NCBI GenBank assembly: GCA_964058805.1
Contig: CAXKVV010001909.1
Coordinates: forward strand, 1-18,699
DNA: 18,699 bases
Source: Schoenoplectus triqueter
Taxonomy: Eukaryota; Streptophyta; Magnoliopsida; Poales; Cyperaceae
Direction: 5' to 3'
Shown: positions 7,713 to 17,796 of the stretch, one piece after another
How the letters are laid out: every line of letters begins with the position of its first letter
Numbering within the stretch: the stretch's first letter is position 1
Made by a program: the position numbers and the translations under genes
Notes under the pieces: model-generated
Database searches by the model: none
What the model saw: only the letters and a program-made list of their open reading frames with translations
What the model was told of the DNA's origin: nothing

Positions 7713-9103
7713 ATGTTTTGCGCTCCCGGACTCGTTTTCGGCGGTACCGAGGGGCGTCGGGTCCCGTTTTCATGTTTTGCGCTCCCGGACTCGTTTTCGG
7801 CGGTACCGAGGGCGTCGGGTCCCGTTTTCACGTTTTGCGCGCCCGGACTCGGTTTCGGCGGTAACGACGGCGTCGGGACCCGTTTTCATGTTTTGCGTGC
7901 CCGGACCCTGTTTCGGCCGTACCGAGGACTCGGGTCCCGTTTTCATGTTTTGCGCTCCCCGACTCATTTTCGACGGTACCGATGGCGTCGCGACCCGTTT
8001 TCATGTTTTGCGCTCTCGCACTCGTTTTCGACGGCGCCGAGGCTGTCGGGTCCTATTTTCATGTTTTGGGCGCCCTGACTCATTTTTGGAGGTACAGAGT
8101 GCGACGGGTCCCATTTTCATGTTTTGCGCGCCCGAACTCGTTTTCGGCGGTACCGAGGGCGTCGGGTCCCGTTTTCATGTTTTGCGTGCTCGGACTCGAT
8201 TTCGCTTTACCGAGTGCGTCGGGAGTCGTTTTCTTAATTTGGGCGCTCGAACTTGTTTTCGGCGGTACCGAGGGCGTCGGGTCCCGTTTTCACGTTTTGC
8301 GCGCTCGGACTCGGTTTCGGCGGTACCGAGGGTGTCGGGACCCGTTTTCATGTTTTGCGCGCCCGGACCCTATTTCGGCGGTACCGAGGGCGTCGGGTCC
8401 CGTTTTCATGTTTTGCGCTCCCTGACTCGTTTTCGGCGGTACCGATGGCGTCGGGACCCGTTTTCACGTTTTGCGCGCTCGGACTCGGTTTCGGCGGTAC
8501 CGAGGGACTCGTGTCCCTTTTTCATGTTTTGCGCGCCCGGACTTGGTTTCGGCGGTACCGAGGGCGTCGGGTCTCGTTTTCATGTTTTGCGCTCCCGGAC
8601 TCGTTTTCGGCGGTACCGAGGGCGTCGGGTCCCGTTTTCATGTTTTGCGCTCCCTGACATGTTTTCGGCGGTACCGATGGCGTCGGGACCCGTTTTCAAG
8701 GTTTGCGCTCTCAGACTCGGATTCGGCAGTCCCGAGGGCGTCGGGTCCCGTTTTCATGTGTTGCGCTCCCGGACTAATTTTTGGCGGTACCGAGGGCGTC
8801 GGGTCTCGTTTTCATGTTTTGCGCTCCCGGACTCGGATTCGGCAGTCCCAAGGGCGTCGGGTCCCGTTTTCATGTTTTGCGCACCCGGACTAATTTTCGG
8901 CTGTACCGAGGGCGTCGGGTCCCGTTTTCATGTTTTGCGCTCCCGGACTCATTTTCGGCGGTACCGAGGGCGTCGGGTCCCGTTTTCATGTTTTGCGCGC
9001 CCGAACTCGGTTTCGGCGGTACCGAGTGCGTCGGGTCCCGTTTTCATGTTTTGCGCTCCCGGACTCGTTTTTGGCGGTACCGAGGGCGTCGGGTCCCGTT
9101 TTC
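7655..9103 (+). repeat. HOR segment H5c, 25 monomers, opened by an M28/M6 hybrid
   Basis: The hybrid is followed by M7 to M25, then a second M24-like and M25-like pair, M26, one M29-like unit (8988-9045) and M30. The length is 25 x 58 minus 1 (one +1, two -1). From about 8177 onward it matches 15190 onward closely, including the rare M20 form GAGGGACTCGTGTCCC. Confidence 0.8.
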
Positions 9104-10145
9104 ATGTTTTGCGCTCCCTGACTCGTTTTCAGCTGTAACGACGGCGTCGGGACCCGTTTCCATGTTTTGCGCGCCCGGTCCCTGTTTCGGCGGTACCGAG
9201 GGCGTCGGGTCCCGTTTTCATGTTTTGCGCTCCCCGACTCATTTTCGACGGTACCGATGGTGTCTGGTCCCGTTTTCATGTTTTGCGCTCCCGGACTCAT
9301 TTTTGGAGGTACCGAGGGCGCCGGGTCTCGTTTTCATGTTTTGCGCGCCCGGACTCGTTTTCGGCGGTACCGATGGCATCGGGACCCGTTTTCATGTTTT
9401 GCGCTTCCGAACTCGGTTTCGGCGGTACCGCGGTCGTCGGGTCCCGTTTTCATGTTTTGCGCTCCCGGACTCGTTTTCGGCGGTACCGAGGGGCGTCGGG
9501 TCCCGTTTTCATGTTTTGCGCTCCCGGACTCGTTTTCGGCGGTACCGAGGGCGTCGGGTCCCGTTTTCACGTTTTGCGCGCCCGGACTCGGTTTCGGCGG
9601 TAACGACGGCGTCGGGACCCGTTTTCATGTTTTGCGTGCCCGGACCCTGTTTCGGCCGTACCGAGGACTCGGGTCCCGTTTTCATGTTTTGCGTTCCCCG
9701 ACTCATTTTCGACGGTACCGATGGCGTCGCGACCCGTTTTCATGTTTTGCGCTCTCGCACTCGTTTTCGACGGCGCCGAGGCTGTCAGGTCCTATTTTCA
9801 TGTTTTGGGCGCCCTGACTCATTTTTGGAGGTACAGAGTGCGACGGGTCCCATTTTCATGTTTTGCGCGCCCGAACTCGTTTTCGGCGGTACCGAGGGCG
9901 TCGGGTCCCGTTTTCATGTTTTGCGTGCCCGGACTCGATTTCGCTTTACCGAGTGCGTCGGGTCTCGTTTTCTTAATTTGGGCGCTCGAACTTGTTTTCG
10001 GCGGTACCGAGGGCGTCGGGTCCCGTTTTCACGTTTTGCGCGCCCGGACTCGGTTTCGGCGGTACCGAGGGTGTCGGGACCCGTTTTCATGTTTTGCGCG
10101 CCCGGACACTTTTCGGCGGTACCGAGGGCGTCGGGTCCCGTTTTC
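9104..10145 (+). repeat. HOR segment H6a, 18 monomers (M1 to M18 complete)
   Basis: It starts at the M1 variant TTCAGCTGTAACG and contains every position from M1 to M18, including the M3 that 5221-6204 lacks. The length is 18 x 58 minus 2. It is the same length as 16117-17158; reading the two side by side I noticed only about four base differences, for example TGCGTTCCCC against TGCGCTCCCC near 9694. Confidence 0.83.
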
Positions 10146-11421
10146 ATGTTTTGCGCTCCCTGACTCGTTTTCGGCGGTACCGATGGTGTCTGGAACCGTT
10201 TTCATGTTTTGCGCTCCGGGATTCATTTTTGGAGGTACCGAGGGCGCCGGGTCTCATTTTCATGTTTTGCGCGCCCGGACTCATTTTCGGCGGTACCGAT
10301 GGCGTCGGGACCCGTTTTCATGTTTTGCGCTTCCGAACTCGGTTTCGGCGATACCGCGGTCGTCGGGTGCCGTTTTCATGTTTTGCGCTCCCGGACTCGT
10401 TTTCGGCGGTACCGAGGGGCGTCAGGTACCGTTTTCATGTTTTGCGCTCCCAGACTCGTTTTCGGCGGTACCGAGGGCGTCGGGTCCCGTTTTCACGTTT
10501 TGCGCGCCCGGACTCGGTTTCGGCGGAAACGACGGCGTCGGGACCCGTTTTCATGTTTTGCGTGCCCGGACCCTGTTTCGGCGGTACCGAGGGCGCCGGG
10601 TCTCGTTTTCATGTTTTGCGCTCCCCGACTCATTTTCGACGGTACCGATGGCGTCGCGACCCGTTTTCATGTTTTGCGCTCTTGCACTCGTTTTCGACGG
10701 CGCCGAGGCTGTCGGGTCCTATTTTCATGTTTTGGGCGCCCGGACTCATTTTTGGAGGTATAGAGTGCGACGTGACCCATTTTCATATTTTGCGCGCCCG
10801 GACTCGTTTTCGGCGGTACCGAGGGCGTCGGGTCCTGTTTTCATGTTTTGCGTGCTCGGACTCGATTTCGCTTTACCGAGTGCGTCGGGTCTCGTTTTCT
10901 TAATTTGGGCGCTCGAACTTGTTTTCGGCGGTACCGAGGGCGTCGGGTCCCGTTTTCACGTTTTGCGCGCTCGGACTCGTTTTCGGCGGTACCGAGGGTG
11001 TCGGGACCCGTTTTCATGTTTTGCGCGCCCGGACCCTATTTCGGCGATACCGAGGGCGTCGGGTCCCGTTTTCATGTTTTGCGCTCCCGGACTCGTTTTC
11101 GGCGGTACCGAGGGCGTCGGGTCCCGTTTTCATGTTTTGCGCTCCCTGACATGTTTTCGGCGGTACCGATAGCGTCGGGACCCGTTTTCAAGGTTTGCGC
11201 TCTCAGACTCGGATTCGGCAGTCCCGAGGGCGTCGGGTCCCGTTTTCATGTGTTGCGCTCCCGGACTAATTTTTGGCGGTACCGAGGGCGTCGGGTCTCG
11301 TTTTCATGTTTTGCGCTCCCGGACTCATTTTCGGCGGTACCGAGGGCGTCGGGTCCCGTTTTCATGTTTTGCGCTCCCCGACTCGTTTTCGGCGGTACCG
11401 AGGGCGTCGGGTCCCGTTTTC
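10146..11421 (+). repeat. HOR segment H6b, exactly 22 monomers
   Basis: This is a near-copy of 6205-7480: hybrid M19/M3 (10146-10203), M4 to M18, M22 to M26, and an M27-like unit (11364-11421). One +1 and one -1 cancel, so the length is exactly 22 x 58. Private differences from the partner include CCGATAGCG near 11167 and GTCAGGTACC near 10423. Immediately after it the array restarts at M9. Confidence 0.82.
11364..11421 (+). repeat. Junction monomer joining block B' to block A'
   Basis: Its left half (CTCCCCGACTCG) follows the M27-like unit at 7423; its right border (TTTTCACG) is that of M8, and the next unit is M9. In block B the same left half leads to M25 instead (TTTTCATGTGTTG at 7481). 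The switch falls somewhere in the identical stretch from about 11386 to 11418. Confidence 0.78.
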
Positions 11422-12637
11422 ACGTTTTGCGCGCCCGGACTCGGTTTCGGCGGTAACGACGGCGTCGGGACCCGTTTTCATGTTTTGCGTGCCCGGACCC
11501 TGTTTCGGCCGTACCGAGGACTCGGGTCCCGTTTTCATGTTTTGCGCTCCCCGACTCATTTTCGACGGTACCGATGGCGTCGCGACCCGTTTTCATGTTT
11601 TGCGCTCTCGCACTCGTTTTCGACGGCGCCGAGGCTGTCGGGTCCTATTTTCATGTTTTGGGCGCCCTGACTCATTTTTGGAGGTACAGAGTGCGACGGG
11701 TCCCATTTTCATGTTTTGCGCGCCCGAACTCGTTTTCGGCGGTACCGAGGGCGTCGGGTCCCGTTTTCATGTTTTGCGTGCCCGGAGTCGATTTCGCTTT
11801 ACCGAGTGCGTCGGGTCTCGTTTTCTTAATTTGGGCGCTCGAACTTGTTTTCGGCGGTACCGAGGGCGTCGGGTCCCGTTTTCACATTTTGCGCGCCCGG
11901 ACTCGGTTTCGGCGGTACCGAGGGTGTCGGGACCCGTTTTCATGTTTTGCGCGCCCGGACACTATTTCGGCGGTACCGAGGGCGTCGGGTCCCGTTTTCA
12001 TGTTTTGCGCTCCCTGACTCGTTTTCGGCGGTACCGATGGCGTCGGGACCCGTTTTCACGTTTTGCGCGCTCGGACTCGGTTTCGGCGGTACCGAGGGAG
12101 TCGTGTCCCATTTTCATGTTTTGCGCGCCCGAACTCGGTTTCGGCGGTACCGAGGGCGTCGGGTCCCGTTTTCATGTTTTGCGCTCCCGAACTCGTTTTC
12201 GGCGGTACCGAGGGCGTCGGGTCCCGTTTTCATGTTTTGCGCTCCCTGACACATTTTCGGCGGTACCGATGGCGTCGGGACCCGTTTTCAAGTTTTGTGC
12301 TCTCGGACTCGGATTCGGCAGTCCCGAGGGCGTCGGGTCCCGTTTTCATGTGTTGCGCTCCCGGACTAATTTTCGGCGGTACCGAGGGCGTCGGGTCCCG
12401 TTTTCATGTTTTGCTATCCCGGACTCATTTTCGGCGGTACCGAGGGCGTCGGGACCCGTTTTCATGTTTTGCGCTCACGGACTCGGTTTCGGCAGTACCG
12501 AGGTCGTCGGGTCCCGTTTTCATGTTATGCGCGCCCGAACTCGGTTTCGGCCGTACCGAGGGCGTCGGGTCCCGTTTTCATGTTTTGCGCTCCCGGACTC
12601 GTTTTCGGCGGTACCGAGGACGTCGGGTCCCGTTTTC
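11422..12637 (+). repeat. HOR segment H6c, 21 monomers (M9 to M30)
   Basis: It opens directly at M9 (TTTTCACG border, then CGCCCGGACTCGG and TAACGACGG) and runs to M30 with the same fused M26/M27 (12406-12463) as H1. It is the near-identical partner of 466-1681, both 1216 bp long. It marks the start of the 10.95-kb duplicate A'. Confidence 0.84.
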
Positions 12638-13563
12638 ATGTTTTGCGCTCCCAGACTCGTTTTCGGTTGTAACGACGGCGTCGGGACTCGTTTTCATGTT
12701 TTGCGCGCCCGGACCCTGTTTCGGCGGTACCGAGGGCGTCGGGTCCCGTTTTCATGTTTTGCGCTCCCCGATTCATTTTCGACGGTACCGATGGTGTCTG
12801 GTCCCGTTTTCATGTTTTGCGCTCCCGGACTCATTTTTGGAGGTACCGAGGGCACCGGGTCTCGTTTTCATGTTTTGCGCGCCCGGACTCGTTTTCGGCG
12901 GTACCGATGGCGTCGGGACCCGTTTTCATGTTTTGCGCTTCCGAACTCGGTTTCGGCGGTACCGCGGTCGTCGGGTCCTTTTCACGTTTTGCGCGCCCGG
13001 ACTCTGTTTCGGCGGTAACGACGGCGTCGGGACCCGTTTTCATGTTTTGCGTGCCCTCACTCGTTTTCGGCGGTACCGAGGGCGTCGGGTCCCGTTTTCA
13101 TGTTTTGCGCTCCCTGACACATTTTCGGCGGTACCGATGGTGTCGGGACCCGTTTTCAAGTTTTGCGCTCTCGGACTCGGATTCGGCAGTCCCAAGGGCG
13201 TCGGGTCCCGTTTTCATGTTTTGCGCACCCGGACTAATTTTCGGCAGTACCGAGGGCGTCGGGTCCCGTTTTCATGTTTTGCGCTCCCCGACTCATTTTC
13301 GGCGGTACCGAGGGCGTCGGGTCCCGTTTTCATGTTTTGCGCTCCCCGACTCGTTTTTGGCGGCACCGACGGCGTCCGGACCCGTTTTCATGTTTTGCGC
13401 TCACGGACTCGGTTTCGGCGGTACCGAGGTCGTCGGGTCCCGTTTTCATGTTTTATGCGCCCGAACTCGGTTTCGACGGTACCGAGGGCGTCGGGTCCCG
13501 TTTTCATGTTTTGCGCTCCCGGACTCGTTTTCGGCGGTACCGAGGGCGTCGGGTCCCGTTTTC
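12638..13563 (+). repeat. Deleted higher-order repeat H7, 16 monomers
   Basis: This is the partner of 1682-2667 with two private changes. A 2-bp loss occurs at the M6/M9 border (about 12979, GGGTCCTTTTCACG). One monomer has also been lost by fusion of M10 and M22 into a single hybrid unit (13042-13099). The length is 16 x 58 minus 2. This is the only place in the window where a border has lost two bases. Confidence 0.83.
13042..13099 (+). repeat. Hybrid M10/M22 monomer, private to H7
   Basis: It starts GCGTGCCC like M10 (2088) and continues CTCACTCG like the M22 unit at 2146, replacing the two monomers with one. The exchange lies within the few bases around TGCCCTC. Because 1682-2667 keeps both parents, this deletion happened after the A/A' duplication. 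Confidence 0.85.
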
Positions 13564-14376
13564 ATGTTTTGCGCTCCCGGACTCGTTTTCGGCGGTAACG
13601 ACGGCGTCGGGACCCGTTTTCATGTTTCGCGCGCCCGGACCCTGTTTCGGCGGTACCGAGGGCGTCGGGTCCCGTTTTCATGTTTTGCGCTCCCCGACTC
13701 ATTTTCGACGGTACCGATGGTGTCGGGTCCCGTTTTCATGTTTTGCGCTCCCGGACTCATTTTTGGAGGTACCGAGGGCGTCCGGTCTCGTTTTCATGTT
13801 TTGCGCGCCCGGACTCATTTTCGGCGGTACCGATGGCGTCGGGACCCGTTTTCATGTTTTGCGCTTCCGAACTCGGTTTCGGCGGTACCGCGGTCGTCGG
13901 GTCTCGTTTTCATGTTTTGCGCTCCCGGACTCGTTTTCGGCGGTACCGAGGGGCGTCGGGTCCCGTTTTCATGTTTTGCGCTCCCGGACTCGTTTTCGGC
14001 GGTACCGAGGGCGTCGGGTCCCGTTTTCACGATTTGCGCGCCCGGACTCTGTTTCGGCGGTAACGACGGCGTCGGGACCCGTTTTCATGTTTTGCGTGCT
14101 CGGACCCTGTTTCGGCGGTTCCGAGGGCGTCGGGTCCCGTTTTCATGTTTTGCGGTCCCTGACTCATTTTCGACGGTACCGATGGCGTCGAGACCCGATT
14201 TCATGTTTTGCGCTCTCGCACTCGTTTTCGACGGCGCCGAGGCTGTCGGGTCCTATTTTCATGTTTTGCGCGCCCGAACTCGGTTTCGGCGGTACCGAGG
14301 GCGTCGGGTCCCGTTTTCATGTTTTGCGCTCTCGGACTCGTTTTCGGCGGTACCGAGGGCGTCGGGTCCCGTTTTC
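13564..14376 (+). repeat. Deleted higher-order repeat H8, 14 monomers
   Basis: It has the same length and unit order as 2668-3480, including the jump from M12 to the CGCCCGAACTCGG unit (14261-14318) and the marks TTTCGCGCG at M2 and GGTTCCGAG at M10. A few base differences separate the two, such as GGTCCCTGAC here against GGTCCCCGAC at M11. Confidence 0.84.
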
Positions 14377-16116
14377 ATGTTTTGCGCTCCCTGACTCGTT
14401 TTCGGCTGTAACGACGGCGTCGGGACCCGTTTTCATGTTTTGCGCGCCCGGACCCTGTTTCGGCGGTACCGAGGGCGTCGGGTCCCGTTTTCATGTTTTG
14501 CGCTCCCCGACTCATTTTCGACGGTACCGATGGTGTCTGGAACCGTTTTCATGTTTTGCGCTCCCGGATTCATTTTTGGAGGTACCGAGGGCGCCGGGTC
14601 TCGTTTTCATGTTTTGCGCGCCCGGACTCGTTTTCGGCGGTACCGATGGCGTCGGGACCCGTTTTCATGTTTTGCGCTTCCGAACTCGGTTTCGGCGATA
14701 CCGCGGTCGTCGGGTGCCGTTTTCATGTTTTGCGCTCTCGGACTCGTTTTCGGCGGTACCGAGGGGCGTCGGGTACCGTTTTCATGTTTTGCGCTCCCAT
14801 ACTCGTTTTCGGCGGTACCGAGGGCGTCGGGTCCCGTTTTCACGTTTTGCGCGCCCGGACTCGGTTTCGGCGGAAACGACGGCGTCGGGACCCGTTTTCA
14901 TGTTTTGCGTGCCCGGACCCTGTTTCGGCGGTACCGAGGGCGCCGGGTCTCGTTTTCATGTTTTGCGCTCCCCGACTCATTTTCGACGGTACCGATGGCG
15001 TCGCGACCCGTTTTCATGTTTTGCGCTCTCGCACTCGTTTTCGACGGCGCCGAGGCTGTCGGGTCCTATTTTCATGTTTTGGGCGCCCGGACTCATTTTT
15101 GGAGGTACAGAGTGCGACGTGTCCCATTTTTATATTTTGCGCGCCCGGACTCGTATTCGGCGGTACCGAGGGCGTCGGGTCCCGTTTTCATGTTTTGCGT
15201 GCTCGGACTCGATTTCGCTTTACCGAGTGCGTCGGGACTCGTTTTCTTAATTTGGGCGCTCGAACTTGTTTTCGGCGGTACCGAGGGCGTCGGGTCCCGT
15301 TTTCACGTTTTGCGCGCTCGGACTCGGTTTCGGCGGTACCGAGGGTGTCGGGACCCGTTTTCATGTTTTGCGCGCCCGGACCCTATTTCGGCGGTACCGA
15401 GGGCGTCGGGTCCCGTTTTCATGTTTTGCGCTCCCTGACTCGTTTTCGGCGGTACCGATGGCGTCGGGACCCGTTTTCACGTTTTGCGCGCCCGGACTCG
15501 GTTTCGGCGGTACCGAGGGACTCGTGTCCCTTTTTCATGTTTTGCGCGCCCGGACTTGGTTTCGGCGGTACCGAGGGCGTCGGGTCTCGTTTTCATGTTT
15601 TGCGCTCCCGGACTCGTTTTCGGCGGTACCGAGGGCGTCGGGTCCCGTTTTCATGTTTTGCGCTCCCTGACATGTTTTCGGCGGTACCGATGGCGTCGGG
15701 ACCCGTTTTCAAGGTTTGCGCTCTCAGACTCGGATTCGGCAGTCCCGAGGGCGTCGGGTCCCGTTTTCATGTGTTGCGCTCCCGGACTAATTTTTGGCGG
15801 TACCGAGGGCGTCGGGTCTCGTTTTCATGTTTTGCGCTCCCGGACTCGGATTCGGCAGTCCCAAGGGCGTCGGGTCCCGTTTTCATGTTTTGCGCACCCG
15901 GACTAATTTTCGGCTGTACCGAGGGCGTCGGGTCCCGTTTTCATGTTTTGCGCTCCCAGACTCATTTTCGGCGGTACCGAGGGCGTCGGGTCCCGTTTTC
16001 ATGTTTTGCGCGCCCGAACTCGGTTTCGGCGGTACCGAGTGCGTCGGGTCCCGTTTTCATGTTTTGCGCTCCCGGACTCGTTTTTGGCGGTACCGAGGGC
16101 GTCGGGTCCCGTTTTC
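14377..16116 (+). repeat. Higher-order repeat H9, 30 monomers
   Basis: M1 to M25 run in unbroken order, then a second M24-like and M25-like pair, M26, one M29-like unit and M30; the length is exactly 30 x 58. It is the cleanest long HOR in the window for M1 to M25. Its first two thirds match 3481-4570 and its last third also matches 8177-9103. Confidence 0.84.
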
Positions 16117-17796
16117 ATGTTTTGCGCTCCCTGACTCGTTTTCAGCTGTAACGACGGCGTCGGGACCCGTTTCCATGTTTTGCGCGCCCGGTCCCTGTTT
16201 CGGCGGTACCGAGGGCGTCGGGTCCCGTTTTCATATTTTGCGCTCCCCGACTCATTTTCGACGGTACCGATGGTGTCTGGTCCCGTTTTCATGTTTTGCG
16301 CTCCCGGACTCATTTTTGGAGGTACCGAGGGCGCCGGGTCTCGTTTTCATGTTTTGCGCGCCCGGACTCGTTTTCGGCGGTACCGATGGCATCGGGACCC
16401 GTTTTCATGTTTTGCGCTTCCGAACTCGGTTTCGGCGGTACCGCGGTCGTCGGGTCCCGTTTTCATGTTTTGCGCTCCCGGACTCGTTTTCGGCGGTACC
16501 GAGGGGCGTCGGGTCCCGTTTTCATGTTTTGCGCTCCCGGACTCATTTTCGGCGGTACCGAGGGCGTCGGGTCCCGTTTTCACGTTTTGCGCGCCCGGAC
16601 TCGGTTTCGGCGGTAACGACGGCGTCGGGACCCGTTTTCATGTTTTGCGTGCCCGGACCCTGTTTCGGCCGTACCGAGGACTCGGGTCCCGTTTTCATGT
16701 TTTGCGCTCCCCGACTCATTTTCGACGGTACCGATGGCGTCGCGACCCGTTTTCATGTTTTGCGCTCTCGCACTCGTTTTCGACGGCGCCGAGGCTGTCG
16801 GGTCCTATTTTCATGTTTTGGGCGCCCTGACTCATTTTTGGAGGTACAGAGTGCGACGGGTCCCATTTTCATGTTTTGCGCGCCCGAACTCGTTTTCGGC
16901 GGTACCGAGGGCGTCGGGTCCCGTTTTCATGTTTTGCGTGCCCGGACTCGATTTCGCTTTACCGAGTGCGTCGGGTCTCGTTTTCTTAATTTGGGCGCTC
17001 GAACTTGTTTTCGGCGGTACCGAGGGCGTCGGGTCCCGTTTTCACGTTTTGCGCGCCCGGACTCGGTTTCGGCGGTACCGAGGGTGTCGGGACCCGTTTT
17101 CATGTTTTGCGCGCCCGGACACTTTTCGGCGGTACCGAGGGCGTCGGGTCCCGTTTTCATGTTTTGCGCTCCCTGACTCATTTTCGGCGGTACCGATGGC
17201 GTCGGGACCCGTTTTCACGTTTTGCGCGCTCGGACTCGGTTTCGGCGGTACCGAGGGCGTCGGGTCCCGTTTTCATGTTTTGCGCTCCCGGACTCGTTTT
17301 CGGCGGTACCGAGGGCGTCGGGTCCCGTTTTCATGTTTTGCGCTCCCTGACACATTTTCGGCGGTACCGATGGCGTCGGGACCCGTTTTCAAGTTTTGCG
17401 CTCTCGGACTCGGATTCGGCAGTCCTGAGGGCGTCGGGTCCCGTTTTCATGTGTTGCGCTCCCGGACTAATTTTCGGCGGTACCGAGGGCGTCGGGTCCC
17501 GTTTTCATGTTTTGCTATCCCGGACTCATTTTCGGCGGTACCGAGGGCGTCGGGTCCCGTTTTCATGTTTTGCGCTCCCCGACTCGTTTTCGGCGGTACC
17601 GACGGTGTCCGGACCCGTTTTCATGTTTTGCGCTCACGGACTCGGTTTCGGCAGTACCGAGGTCGTCGGGTCCCGTTTTCATGTTATGCGCGCCCGAACT
17701 CGGTTTCGGCGGTACCGTGGGCGTCGGGTCCCGTTTTCATGTTTTGCGCTCCCGGACTCGTTTTCGGCGGTACCGAGGACGTCGGGTCCCGTTTTC
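16117..17796 (+). repeat. Higher-order repeat H10, 29 monomers
   Basis: M1 to M20 are followed by M22 to M30, with M21 lacking. The length is 29 x 58 minus 2 (one +1, three -1). Unlike H1 it keeps M26 (17507-17564, TTGCTATCCCGG) and M27 (17565-17622, GACGGTGTCCGGACC) as separate units, which shows what the fused M26/M27 of H1 came from. Confidence 0.84.

Larger units (their letters stand above)
8173..11421 (+). repeat. Long duplication block B' (partner of 4290-7480)
   Basis: This is the second copy of the 3.2-kb block. Its left edge is inferred from the loss of similarity in the M14 unit just upstream (8119-8176 differs at several bases from 4236-4293). Its right edge coincides with the start of block A' at 11422. 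Confidence 0.82.
11422..17190 (+). repeat. Long duplication block A' (partner of 466-6240)
   Basis: This second copy of the 5.77-kb block covers H6c, H7, H8, H9 and the first half of H10. Beyond 17190 it continues as ordinary M20, M22 and so on, while block A continues into the M19/M3 hybrid, so the right boundary is a real recombination point in one of the two copies. Confidence 0.85.
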
